Below, piece after piece: positions 47,101-59,315 of a stretch of DNA of 64,000 nt; positions within the stretch are counted from its first letter, which is position 1; each line of letters starts with the position of its first letter. The notes beneath the pieces were generated by a model. It was not told the DNA's origin, did no database searches, and saw nothing but the letters and a program-made list of their open reading frames with translations. Position numbers and translations under genes: made by a program. The stretch lies in the NCBI GenBank assembly GCA_028023455.1, contig JAQFVV010006271.1, positions 2,439,335 to 2,503,334 of the forward strand. Reading direction: 5' to 3'. Source of the stretch: Epiperipatus broadwayi (Eukaryota > Onychophora > Udeonychophora > Euonychophora > Peripatidae).

Positions 47101-48112
47101 TTTATCATTTTGTTGGTTATTACTGGATACATGACTTCATAGACAGATCAGCGATTTTGACTCTTTCTGTATTAATCAGGAAGCAGAAAAAATGGTTTAG
47201 CAATGCAGAGGCATTGTATTTTGCATAACCAAATATGTTAATATCATTTTTATAATTATTACTAACTTATAATAAATTCAATCTTGTTCCATTTCTCTCC
47301 TCTTCTTTAATATTGCTGGTAATTGCTTTATGTAAACGCACATTCCATTTGCTCTTTTTTTTTTAACTTTCAAAGAGTGAGAAAAAAAAATTAAAGCGTT
47401 CACTCTCTTTTAAAAAAAAAATCTGAGCTTACATTTCTGCTTAAGAATTATAACAAGGAAGGACCGACTGAGTTGAGTCTCAAAATAATAATAATAATTT
47501 AACTGATCATCTCTCTCTAAAAAAATTTATGACTGACTGATCATCTCTCTAAAAAAATTTATGATTAACTGATCATCTCTCTAAAGAAATTTATTACTGA
47601 CTGATTAAAAAAATTGTTTTAATCATTTATATCGCGAATTTCAACCAAAGAAAAAAAAACATCTGGAAATCTTTATCTTAAAAAAAAATCAAAGCTTCAC
47701 AAGTTTGACTTAAAATTGATGCTATCGTTATCTACATCAAAGCACCTCTTTTGTAAAAATAATCTTAAGATACAGATAACAACAAAGCTGGCCATCTATA
47801 ACCATCAGAAATAAGTGTAAAAGCATCTTTGTGTTTGTACAGATCTATTCATTGTTTCACACGTGTACAATTTTTATCTCCTAATCTAACAATTTTATTT
47901 TACACCTTTCTGATTTACTCTCTTTTAACAAAATGAAAATTAAATAAATTTAACACATATTATTTAATAAAAAAAATATTATATAATAAATCACAAAAAG
48001 AACTGCTTATTCATAATAATAAATCTATACATATAAATCTCTGTATGTATAAAAGAATAAAAAAAATTTTTTTTTTTTTTTTAAATAATTGAATACTATA
48101 TGTATATGTACA
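44192..48112 (-). repeat. 3.9 kb LTR (3' LTR of the minus-strand element)
   Basis: Starts TGTAACAATTATTTATAAAT and ends TGTATATGTACA; direct repeat of 50782-54672 with very high identity over nearly the whole length. It differs mostly in homopolymer lengths, single bases and one replaced block near 44280-44330. Contains a 3-4 fold tandem repeat of ~33 bases (ACTGATCATCTCTCTAAAAA, 47498-47612). No ORF. On the minus strand it starts TGTACATATA and ends TTGTTACA. Confidence 0.9.
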
Positions 48113-48130
48113 TTTTGCCTCACCCCCAAA
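48113..48130 (-). other. Polypurine tract
   Basis: On the minus strand GGGGGTGAGGCAAAA lies directly before the 3' LTR, where plus-strand DNA synthesis would be primed. Confidence 0.75.
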
Positions 48131-48164
48131 CAAAAAAAAAAATTTTGAATATAAAAAAAATTGC

Positions 48165-49277
48165 TTAGGTCATGAGTGCCATTGGTTTTAGGCTACGTAC
48201 ATTATATGTGCCTTTTACTCCTTCTGACGATTCTAGTACAAATGCATTTTCCCCTTTTCTTTCCTTGAGCATGAATGGCCCTTCATATATATTATAGAAC
48301 TTTTTGAATGTATGCTTCTGCGGGTCGCTATTTTGCATTTGCTGATGGGAATCATTCCCAGGCCTACCTATGTTTGGTTTACTAGGTTTCATGGGATAGT
48401 GTCGGCCTAATTGGTTGTTTATAATCCTAATGGTGGAGATCTTATAACTATATCTCTCCTCCATCCTAGAATAACCTTTCATTTTCCTTTCTGCAACTCC
48501 CAGGGCATCCAATAGGTCTGCCACTCTCATTGGGGAGTGCACCTCATCCACTATCATATATATATTCCCAGGCATTCCTATGTTTGGTTTGCCAGGTTTT
48601 GTGGGAAATTGTCTGCCTAACTGGTTTGTTCCCATTCTCATATTGGAGACTTTATAGCCATAGCTCTCCTCCTCTCTATGATAACTTTCAGCTATCCTTT
48701 TGGTAGCTCCCAATGTCTCAAACTTGTCTGCTACATTTACTGGGGCATATACATCAGCAGCTATCTTTAATTCTAAGAAACTAGCTTTACTGACTACATC
48801 TTTCCTGAGGTCAATTTGTTCCTGTACAGTGGCTACCTTTATTTCTAGGTTATGTATCTCACTGTATATATCCTCTTTGGGATTACATTGTTCTTGAACA
48901 GCAGCTACCTCATCATTTTCATATAGCTTGACTACAGTCACATAACTCTCTGGCACTATTTCTTGTTCTGGACTGGTCATCTTATTATCAGTTTCTTTAC
49001 CTAAATCAGTTACTTGATCATTCATTTCTGGTGATGGTTGATCCATCTTATTGTCAAGTCCTGGAGACAGTCCTTTGATAGACTCATGCATTTTTTGGAA
49101 GTGCTGATCCAACATCTGGTTCATTTGGTTTATGCCCTCTTTCATTTCCTTCATCTCTTGTGATTGTTGATCAAATTTCTGATTCATGTGATTCATGAAA
49201 ATTTGCATCCATTCTGGAGGGCCTTGCTTCTCTACTTCCATTCCCTCAATAGTTAATTCCTTTTCTGGCTCCATCAT
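48165..49277 (-). CDS. gag-integrase fusion ORF of the LTR retrotransposon
   Basis: Intact 370-codon frame on the minus strand. Residues ~1-70: MMEPEKELTIEGMEVEKQG, PPEWMQIFMNHMNQ, then coiled-coil-like NQKFDQQSQEMKEMKEGINQ, as at gag N-termini. ~70-185: acidic, weakly repetitive (AAVQEQCNPKEDIYSEI / VATVQEQIDLRKDVVSKA). ~188-310: two copies of a ~65-residue segment (VADKFETLGATKRI...QLGRQFPTKPGKPNIGMPGN and VADLLDALGVAERK...QLGRHYPMKPSKPNIGRPGN). ~325-370: FKKFYNIYEGPFMLKERKG, ENAFVLESSEGVKGTYNVRS and LKPM, the C-terminal end of a Ty3/gypsy integrase. The core capsid, zinc knuckle, protease, RT and catalytic integrase are absent. Start: first ATG of the frame, followed at once by a second; function unknown. 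Confidence 0.85.
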   Translation of the reverse strand: MMEPEKELTIEGMEVEKQGPPEWMQIFMNHMNQKFDQQSQEMKEMKEGINQMNQMLDQHFQKMHESIKGLSPGLDNKMDQPSPEMNDQVTDLGKETDNKMTSPEQEIVPESYVTVVKLYENDEVAAVQEQCNPKEDIYSEIHNLEIKVATVQEQIDLRKDVVSKASFLELKIAADVYAPVNVADKFETLGATKRIAESYHREEESYGYKVSNMRMGTNQLGRQFPTKPGKPNIGMPGNIYMIVDEVHSPMRVADLLDALGVAERKMKGYSRMEERYSYKISTIRIINNQLGRHYPMKPSKPNIGRPGNDSHQQMQNSDPQKHTFKKFYNIYEGPFMLKERKGENAFVLESSEGVKGTYNVRSLKPMALMT

Positions 49278-50756
49278 AAATTTATAAAATATTTATATTA
49301 CTTATTTCTGTTTGATTTAGTATATTCTGATTTATTCTGTTCTGATTTATTGTTCTGCTCCCTGATTTCCTATACATCCAGAGTCAAACACCTTTATCTA
49401 TCCTCATATACCTTAAAATTTTCAACCACTCTTTCTCAGCCATAATTCTCCCCATCAATCTATCTATATCTTTAGTGCCTTTAATTAACTTAACCTCCAT
49501 CATCACTCTTTTTCCTTTACCTATATATGATTGATAAAGTATGAGGTCATAGTACTATTTAAAACATTTATTTAAGAAAAAGCTATCTCTGCATATGTGT
49601 GTCCTTTTTATGCCATCATTTATCTAGTTTTTCATGCTTTTATAAAACTTAACTCTCTCTATGCCCTTTTTAATACACTAAGCAAAAAAAAAATTACTTA
49701 TATAACATATGTGCTAGATTTATAACAGAGTTCATGTCTCAAGTCATTTATATACTCATCTATCCTTCTAGAGATCTGACAGATATTGACAGCCAAAAGA
49801 ATGATTAGCAATTCACAATCATGAGATAGACAAAAGAATTCAATCACTGCACTTAAAGCACACAATGCTCCATGAACACTCAGATGATCACCCCAATTCA
49901 ATCACTCTAAGCTACTACAACCCATAATAGTTTATTGCAAACATTGTTGCATTGCCCTGCTTACTTCCAAGTCTTAGGGGCTTTAATTCGTCAAATACTG
50001 CCTTGCTTATTTTTAAAGTCTTAGAGGCAACAATTATATATCAGTAAAACAAAATACTGCCTTGCTCTCTCTGGAGTCTTAGAGGCGAAATATTATGTAT
50101 CAGAAAAATTATGCCTTGCTCTCTCTGGAGTCTTAGAGGCGAAATCATGGCAGGCCTACTGTTAACTGCTTCATGATAAAACAACTGATATTATAATCTG
50201 GGTTGGAGCAGTGAATGAGATAAATCAATCACCAGTGGCATGAATACATCACATTCTCAAGGCAATGACAAAAATTCTCCATCCATCATCACAACCGTAA
50301 CACAACCAACCAAACTCCAACAATCAAATATCCAATCCAACCTCCAAAACCATAAATTTTCTATAACACAAACTTTTCAAATATGAACAAAATTATTATT
50401 CCACACTTCAAGGCTATTAATATTTCTATGCTTATTTAATTGATAAGCAAAATATATATAAAAAAAACAGTGTTATTAACTTTAACACATTATAAGTTGT
50501 GATATCATTATATTTTAAAAATTGAAACTAAGCTCTATAATGACTGTATTCATTTATCATCATCAAAAATGCAATAACAGTAATCATCATCATCTAAACA
50601 TCAGGCCAAAATATTTGTATACACTAATAATAAAAAAAAATTGCACAGAAAAAAAAATATTCTTTTTTTTTTTTTTTTTAAACTATACATCTGTCATCAC
50701 TATATACTACCCATCTCTCATGTATGTGGGGTATTTCAAGCCATTATTTGGCTTAT
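49278..50756 (-). other. Untranslated leader of the LTR retrotransposon
   Basis: About 1.5 kb between primer site and ORF. It contains three diverged repeats of a TGCCTTGCTCTCTCTGGAGTCTTAGAGGCGAAA-like unit (pieces at about 49950-50150). No ORF with a recognisable domain. Confidence 0.6.
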
Positions 50757-50779
50757 TTCGAGCCCTAGTTGGTGCGCCA
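50757..50779 (-). other. Primer binding site, tRNA-Lys-like
   Basis: On the minus strand, two bases after the end of the 5' LTR: TGGCGCACCAACTAGGGCTC continuing GAA. Compared with the usual tRNA-Lys site (TGGCGCCCAACG...GGGCTCGAA) it keeps TGGCGC, CCAAC and GGGCTCGAA. It could also fit another tRNA ending in GCGCCA. Confidence 0.7.
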
Positions 50780-50781
50780 TT

Positions 50782-53700
50782 TGTAACAATTATTTATAAA
50801 TTGCCATTTGTAACAATATTTTATAAATTAATATAAATATGTATTTGTAACTATAATAAATTAACATAAAATAAAGTTGTTATTTGAATCATATTAACAA
50901 TATTTAGATAGGGGAAATTATTAATTATTAGATATATGCCTATCCAATCTGTACCATTTGTAACTATATTAATTCATCATAGCATAGATAAAGAAATTAT
51001 AGAATCACTGTGCCACTTGAAAATATCAGCATTAAAGATTCTTGGTATTTATTTATATATTGGGGCAGTCATCTGAACAATAAAACATACTGGCCATTGT
51101 CATCTAATAAAAATAATATTAAATATAGCAACTGAATAAAAGTACCCACTGTGAGATTCCTGGAGTGCCTTATGCTTATCTCCAATACTAGGTTCTTCTA
51201 ACAAAGAATCCTTCCTATCCTTCTTTCCAAATATATAAGACCATTCATGGTCATATGCACACACGGGTGCTATTCATGACAACTTATAAAAAATATATTT
51301 TATAAAACTAATATTATGAAGTTGGAAAGGGATGATATCACTCTTTATTCAGTTTAGCTAAGTACATGTGTTTTCCCATGAGCGCCACTAGATTGTTTTC
51401 AATCTAGATAAGTATCTATTTATAGTGTACTTGAGTTCAAACTCATTCAGTACATATTTATTACACATGACTTGGATGACTATTGAACAAAAATGACATT
51501 CTTACATTTTATCTATATTGATAAAATTACAAGATCCCAATATTACCAAAGTTTATACTATAGATCAAAGATTCTTATAGACATTGCTAGCTCATTAGCG
51601 TATATTGATGAACAGACATGTATAATCCTATTAATGGCTTCCAAACAAGCATGTGAAGACCATTATTGATATTGATGGCCATTTAACTAGATTATTTATC
51701 ACAATAAAGGTAATAATGATGATGATGATAATAATATCATAATAATGATAATAATAGTGATATCACAATAATGATTATAATAGTGATGATGATACCAGCC
51801 ATGGCTTATCAATAAACTCACAACAATAAATTCATCTTTATAAACTTATAGGCATCTATTAAAATTATCCTATTTCATACTGGGATTTAATAATACTAAT
51901 GGTGATGATTGATCATCATGAATCTCTTTGCATAATATTCAATTTTCTATAAACCCCTATTTACTAAAATATATTCATTACGCTAAACATTAAATTTAAT
52001 GATTATAATTTATTAATGATGATTGATGGCGATCATAACTTTTATATAGTATTATTTGAAACATTTTTTAACTAATAACATGATATCCATCTTTGATGAG
52101 GATGATCTAAATTCATGGACACAACACAATTTTAGCTTTCTATGTTGAACTATAATTATCAAAATTTGGTTATTCTCAAGCATAATCCTTAAATACTTAA
52201 ATATCAACATTCTAGTTTACCTATTATTTTGCGGACGCTTAATATTTGCAAGTGATTGCTCAATATATACGAATGGTAATACTTAATAACTGCGAGCAAT
52301 GATGATGAATTAAAATGATAGAATTAAGACAAAAAAAAACAAAACACAATATTCTTAATAATAACTCGGAAACCAATTAAGATATATAATTATATTTTAT
52401 TAACACTACTACTCTTTCTTTCCTTCTTTAAAGTCAAATCGACAATTAAATAAATGGCTTATTAATATAAAAAATTCATATAAGTATAAGCAAATAAACT
52501 TAATATATAGGTTTGTCACTTTTCTTGATATCTCAAAATAAGCTGACTTAAATCAATATTAAAAAAAAATACATATTCTATAAATGCTTATTTAAGAATT
52601 TTCTTACTTATCATATCATAAAATAAATTTCAGGTGTAACTTGTATATGTTATTTCATTTCCATTCAAATGTAATGCCCTACTTTTTAATTTACTATTTT
52701 AAACTAATCATATATAACCTATTCTTTGATGTGTTTGGATAAACAGTTACACATTCACGCATTCGGTAATGTTAACATATATGTTTAAAATGTATACCCA
52801 AAAATTACATATATAAAAATATCTTTTCTCTTTTGCAACCTTATAGCGAAAGAAAATAAAATACATATATTAATTTTTAATATGCAACAAGATAAAATAA
52901 AAATAAAAAACATTATAAATGCATATATCTATAGGTTGCTCATTATCATTAACAACTGAAGAACAATTAAAAAAAAAACATTTCAACATTACAATATATA
53001 ATAAAAAAAAATAATGAAAAATTTAAGTTTAAAGATTTAAACTATGTTTGTGCTATGTTGTGAGATATTGCAAATAACTATAGATAAACAAGTCTTTAAT
53101 GTTTCTGTATCAAAAAAAGAAAATTGCTTTGACCAGTAAATTAAGGTTTACTTTTAATAAGTAAAAGAATAAAATCGGTTAAAGAAAGTTCATATTTACC
53201 CGTCTACTTTTTACTTCTTATTAATGTCCTGAATTTGAATTTTAGACTGCTTTTCTTTGCTCACCAACAACAACAACAAAAAAAAGAAAGTTATTGCAGA
53301 TACTTTTAAGATAATGCTGAATCAATTGACTTTCTTGTTTCTTCAATTCCATTATTATTCACTGTTGATTGGCTTCCTTCTACCATTTAAAAAAAAGTTA
53401 TTATAAGTACTTTGAATAAGTAGGTACCGGTGGATTTGCTTGTTTCTCTTCTTTAAAAAAATAATTGCTGTCGACACTTTAGATGATTGAGGTAAATCAA
53501 CAAAAATTTGATTTATGGCTTCAAACTTGGTTCTACATGGATGTTATAAATTTTCTTTTTCTTCTATTTCCTCTTCTCCATTCATTGGAAGGTAATGAGC
53601 TTTTAATAAGCCAGGAACTAGAAATAAAGCATTCCATATAGCTTGTGTGGTTGGCTTCAAAATCTATCATTTTGTTGGTTATTACTGGATACATGACTTC

Positions 53701-54672
53701 ATAGACAGATCAGCGATTTTGACTCATTCTGTATTAATCAGGAAGCAGAAAAAATGGTTTAGCAATGCAGAGGCATTGTATTTTGCATAACCAAATATGT
53801 TAATATCATTTTTATAATTATTACTAACTTATAATAAATTCAATCTTGTTCCATTTCTCTCCTCTTCTTTAATATTGCTGGTAATTGCTTTATGTAAACG
53901 CACATTCCATTTGCTCTTTTTTTTTTAACTTTCAAAGAGTGAGAGAAAAAAAATTAAAGCGTTCACTCTCTTTTACAAAAAAAAATCTGAGCTTACATTT
54001 CTGCTTAAGAATTATAACAAGGAAGGACCGACTGAGTTGAGTCTCAAAATAATAATAATAATTTAACTGATCATCTCTCTCTAAAAAAATTTATGACTGA
54101 CTGATCATCTCTCTAAAAAAATTTATGATTAACTGATCATCTCTCTAAAAAAATTTATAACTGACTGATTAAAAAAATTGTTTTAATCATTTATATCGCG
54201 AATTTCAACCAAAGGAAAAAAAAACATCTGGAAATCTTTATCTTAAAAAAAAATCAAAGCTTCACAAGTTTGACTTAAAATTGATCGCTATCGTTATCTA
54301 CATCAAAGCACCTCTTTTGTAAAAATAATCTTAAGATACAGATAACAACAAAGCTGGCCATCTATAGCCATCAGAAATAAGTGTAAAAGCATCTTTGTGT
54401 TTGTACAGATCTATTCATTGTTTCACACGTGTACAATTTTTTATCTCCTAATCTAACAATTTTATTTTACACCTTTCTGATTTACTCTCTTTTAACAAAA
54501 TGAAAGTTAAATAAATTTAACACATATTATTTAATAATAAAAAATATTATATAATAAATCACAAAAAGAACTGCTTATTCATAATAATAAATCTATACAT
54601 ATAAATCTCTGTATGTATAAAAGAATAAAAAAAATTTTTTTTTTAAATAATTGAATACTATATATATCTACA
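50782..54672 (-). repeat. 3.9 kb LTR (5' LTR of the minus-strand element)
   Basis: Direct repeat of 44192-48112. Starts TGTAACAATTATTTATAAAT and ends ATATATCTACA. It carries the same landmarks in the same order: TGCACACACGGGTGCTATTC, CATGAGCGCCACTAGATTG, GATGATGATACCAGCCATGG, GGTACCGGTGGATTTGC and the ~33-base tandem repeats. No coding capacity. Confidence 0.9.
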
Positions 54673-57600
54673 ATATATATATATATATATATATTAAACC
54701 TACAGTCTTAAAAGGGTTAAAACGCATTTATAAAAGATTTGTTTTAAAAGCTTGAAGTTTTAAACAGATGGAATAATACTAAATGAAAATAAATTTATTA
54801 AGGAGGAAACCTATAAGAAAGTGAATATATGGATAAATAAAAGAATGGATACATGGAAATAGATTTATATTGCAAAAAAGTTTACCGGATATATCAAGTT
54901 AAGTCAAACAAATGCATCAGTATGATGATAAGGATTATAGAAGCTTCATGGGATTATTATAGTATTATAATTTCAATAATTATCTTTCTGGACTATGGAA
55001 TCCATAAACCATTAATCTATAAACTCTTAGAGGATGGATTGATAATTATTCTGTTGAATTTTCAAAATTTAAAAAGATGTCATCTCGTATTATTTTTTAC
55101 TATGTATTTTTTTAAAAAATCACTCACTGCCATCTGCCTGACAATTGTTCATTGTCAAGCAAGAGAAACATAGCAACGGGGGAAGGTGACTGCTCTTGAA
55201 GAAATAAAAGCGCTTTTGAGAAGAACTTAAAAAAAAAAAAAAAAACTCTCGAGAAAATAAAGAACCTTCGTCAATTGAAGATTTAATTGAAGATATATGT
55301 AATTATAGTTTTGATTGATTTTTTATTTATTAACTTAGTTTAATGTAAATTTTTGATTAAGAAGTATAGGAACATGAATATTAATTATTTATGGTAATAG
55401 AATCCTATAGTATAATTTTAATAATTTAAATAAGAACATTTTAAATAGAAGCATGGATGTGTATTTTTTTTATGTATGAGATGTTATATCTAGTTGGAGA
55501 AAAGAAGACTGCAAAAGTGATACTGATGAGCTAATGTCACTTGGTAACAACTAATGAATTATTGATATTTATTATGATGTATTTTCTTGTTTTTCTTTTT
55601 TACAGATTGCCTATGTAATAATGCTTGATGTATGAATGTTAAAATATGCATATATACAACACATTTTAAAGCATTGTGAGATCAGGATTTATTTGGGAAT
55701 ATGCATACTATGATTTTATACTGATAATATAACCCCAACATGATAATAAATATTTATGTGATTCTTTTTAAAGAACTTTCATATTATTGGATGATCAAAA
55801 TATTATGTGTTTAGTTTAGAATATGAAAGTAAAGCAAATTTTTCTTATGGTTTAGTAAGATTGCTCTAATCACAGTTGAATCTTATTTATTATTTGAATA
55901 TGCAAGCTAGTAATTTGTCAATGTAAGACCTGATAAATCTTGAGGAAATAATAATAGGATAGTGACCTGGTATTAATAATATGGTGATCATAAATCCAGG
56001 TTATTAAGTTAGGATATTTGGGAAATATGAATAGTATTTTATAATATTTGTGAATGTGCAATGCAGTTAACAAAAGCCCTGTAATTGTATATTTATTTTG
56101 GACAGTGCTTATTTTTCTTGGAGTATTGATGTTCAATAAAGCTAAAGAAATAGCTTGATATCATTTATAGTATTTGAGGACATTAGACAGGAAAAGGTCT
56201 TGCCTCTAGTTTTATAAATACACTGTGCCATGATATTTCGATATGAGTTATGTGTTATACTCTAGTTTTTCTTTCCCATTCTATAAATCTATTCACTATC
56301 TAGATTTCCAAAAAGTAGCTACATTGTACAGTAAGATATATTTAAAAAGAAAATAATAGATGATTTAGAGTTAAAGATATGCAATTATTTGGAATGAGAG
56401 GAGTTCATTTACTTGGATGAAGAAATAGAATTTGTATGAATTGAAAATTCAATGGACTTCAAATGAAAGAATCATAAAATATGTTATAGATTTATTTTAT
56501 TTTGGAAATAAATATAAGATCTTAAGAATAAAATATGTAAAGCGAAGTTACTTTTGTAATATTAAATAATACTAAAATATTTATTTCAATCTTTTTAAAA
56601 ATAAGTACTGCATATTTTTAATATAATGCTATAAAGTAAAAAAAAAACTATCTACACAATAAGTTTAGGTACAATTTATATTTATTCAATAATAGAGAAT
56701 GTATTAGTGGTTATAATTATATGGTACTATAATATTGTTATAATGAAATATATTATAGTTAATAAATACAGTGTTGTGAACAATAGTATCTATAATTTAG
56801 AAATAAATTATCAATAGATATGTTACATGATATCGATAATTTTGCTAAAGTGAAATTGCCTAGTAAAAAAGATATCCATATTTTTCGATTAGCATTATTT
56901 TATGTTTATCCATACTATGTTTTTTCTATGGATATTTTTAAATAAAGAAAAAGAAGCATACTTGAATAATAGCTAAAGGATGTAAAATATATTTTGAGTA
57001 AGCATTAAATAAATGTAATTTTTTATAAAGATTGATCAAACAGGGATTAATAATATTGTATTATTTTATCATTTTTTTGATTTTAAGTCAGAGTAAAGAC
57101 TTAACGAGATTCGAACATAAAGAATGTATAATGGTACCAATCTTTAAGATATTTTAAATGTACATATTGTAAATAAATTGTTTTGTTGTTAATATTATAA
57201 TAAACTTTGTTAAAATTTGTTTTCTCAAAATTTGTGTGTTGGTTTGTTATTTTTTTCATCTTCATGAATTTGAACACAGAGTTAATAAAATTAAACACAA
57301 TATTTTTTGCACAGAAATAAATAATTATTTTAAGAATTAGATTATTTATAAAGTAATCACATTTACATTATCTTATGGTCATAAATTATTTATCATAATA
57401 ATACATTGAATTATATGCTATCCATTGCCACACACTTTTGTTTGTCAGATTATCAAATGCTACCATGTATTTCATAGATTATTACATGAAGATAAAAGAT
57501 TATATTATATTATTTTATTATTTTATTATGGTAATAAAAATATAGTGAAAAGAAAAGATATACATAATTAGTTATACAATGAAGAATATTATTATTATTA

Positions 57601-58073
57601 GTTTCTATATAGTAGATTATGACATAAAATTCCCTTCTCATATTTTACTACGTAATTTTATTAACTTAGAACAATTTTATGAACCTGAGATTTTACTGAG
57701 CTAAATTATTATGAACAGAAGATTCAATTATTAGTTTAATCTTAGTGAATAGGATTTATGAAAGTCGTAAGAATTCTATGAGTTATTATTTGAAATAGTA
57801 ATAAGGGGGATAGTGTTTTTATGCCATTGAGGTAGTATCCTGTAGGATATTGGCTCAATGTAATCTATCTTGTCACCTGTATTTTGAAAATATTAAATAT
57901 TTATTTAATTTAATTTTATAAATTGAACCTTATTTGTATCTTAAATTTGAGCTAGTGAAACATTTAATTTTAATGCTGGATATTTTATTTATTAATTATT
58001 AACTGAGGTAGAACCCGTTTTATTTTATATAATATAACTATCCGAAAGTGAGATGCACAAAGGCACGGTTAGA
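54673..58073 (+). mobile_element. TG...CA repeat copy 2, right part
   Basis: Continuation of 42541-44191 after the LTR element. It matches copy 1 in order: CACTGTGCCATGATATTTCG (56220-56239), GATTATGACATAAAATTCCC (57615-57634), TATGAACCTGAGATTTTACT (57678-57697), GAGCTAGTGAAAC, and the end GGCACGGTTAGA against GGGAGGTTACA. The final CA appears mutated to GA. It is followed by (TA)n. Joined length without the insertion is about 5.05 kb. No ORF of note. Confidence 0.65.
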
Positions 58074-58180
58074 ATATATATATATATAATATTATTATTC
58101 GATGTCTGTATTTTTTCAAAGCAATATATATATATATATATATAATTATATAATAGAATGTTATATATATATATATATTC
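58072..58180. repeat. Clustered (TA)n tracts
   Basis: Three TA/AT tracts separated by short unique pieces, beginning at the right edge of the TG...CA repeat. The open frames across them are translations of the repeat. Confidence 0.9.
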
Positions 58181-59230
58181 TTTTTTTGTTGTTGTTGCTG
58201 GGAACACATATATGTGCATAATACAAAGAAATGTAAATTTATTAAAATTATGTTATTTTGCTTTTGTCTCCATGTGCATTTGATTTGTATACAAAATGCC
58301 CACTTATAAAAAGGTTTAATAAAGAATTGGCGAGGATGTGTAGATAAACACATACATATATATAATTTTCACTATTATCTGGAATAAAAATAATGCTTAA
58401 CCTGTGTGTGTGTGTGGGTGGATTAAAACTCAGACCGCATTATTCCAAGATAATGAGATGAGAATAGGGAGAGGAGTTCCGTACATAAATTAAATCAGTC
58501 TTATTCATATATATTTTTTATTATAATGCTTATATTAATCAAATGTAATTTATTCATGTGTGTGTAAATAAATGGTGATGGATCATTTGAGGAAAATAAA
58601 TATTTTTTTCTTTTTAAATTATTTATTTACAGAGTGTTTTATCTTATTTCTCTCTCACTCTCTCTACCAAGATTATACACAATTTCAAACAATATCATAA
58701 TCCATTATTTCCCTGAGATAAGTAGTTGACTGAATGATACTTCATCAATTTATTAAAAGTTTGTTGATATGCTGATATCTTATTAATTATATGTTTTGTT
58801 TTGTAAGTGTTGGTGATCATAGTATATCCTTTCAGGAAGGTTTTTCTCTTTCTGAAAGTGGCATGTAAAGGCAAGGTCAAAATAATGCCTTTCAAAGGTA
58901 TGCTGTGATCAACCTCAAGATGTCAACTAGCATGACAATAGGGTTTTGGTAAGGTAGAGATCAGGAAATATATCCAGCTTTGGTTTGATCTCTCTAATTT
59001 AAAAGAAACTTCAATTAATTAACTTTAAGTCATTCGTTATAGAGTTTAATATTCATTTTATTAGGATGCAGTGTTCTGATGTATGACAATAATGTTGGGT
59101 TTAATTTTGTGTGCATGGTATAAATCCACAGGGTAGACATTGACTGGTACATAATAAATTGGTGCCAAATGTAAGGTCTGAACTGATGTGGTCAGTATAG
59201 CAAAGGTATGGCCAACTAATGTAGATTGGT
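58181..59230. other. No gene seen
   Basis: A+T-rich, with a short TG run near 58401-58415 and a CT-rich run near 58640-58665. From about 58880 on the sequence is less A+T-rich and may be the LTR of the retrotransposon whose gag remnant follows. A TTGGTGCCAAATG at 59159-59171 is a weak candidate primer site. Confidence 0.35.
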
Positions 59231-59234
59231 TGGA

Positions 59235-59235
<1 letters not shown>

Positions 59236-59303
<68 letters not shown>
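59236..59303. repeat. (TA)n microsatellite, ~68 bases
   Basis: The longest uninterrupted TA tract in the window. Confidence 0.95.
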
Positions 59304-59307
<4 letters not shown>

Positions 59308-59315
59308 TGGTGGAG

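Larger units (their letters stand above)
44192..54672 (-). mobile_element. Complete 10.5 kb LTR retrotransposon with 3.9 kb LTRs
   Basis: Two ~3.9 kb direct repeats (44192-48112, 50782-54672) flank a 2.67 kb interior. In minus-strand order: 5' LTR, a two-base gap, a tRNA-Lys-like primer site, an untranslated leader, one ORF, a polypurine tract and the 3' LTR. LTRs are TG...CA. ATAT lies on both sides (44188-44191 and 54673-54676), fitting a target duplication inside a (TA)n. The host sequence is the TG...CA repeat resumed on each side. Lack of protease, RT and most of integrase makes it non-autonomous, like plant LARD elements. Near-identical LTRs suggest recent insertion. Confidence 0.85.

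Noticed and set aside
47498-47612. CRISPR-like short repeats
   Set aside because: Three or four diverged direct repeats of ~33 bases without unique spacers, inside an LTR and duplicated in the other LTR; a simple tandem repeat.
49698-49901. Minus-strand frame with HGALCAL and HDCELL, looked at as a possible protease His exon
   Set aside because: It lies inside the leader of the LTR retrotransposon and lacks the TAAHC motif and splice sites.
58025-58353. Minus-strand frames rich in Tyr-Ile
   Set aside because: Translations of (TA)n tracts with no domain.
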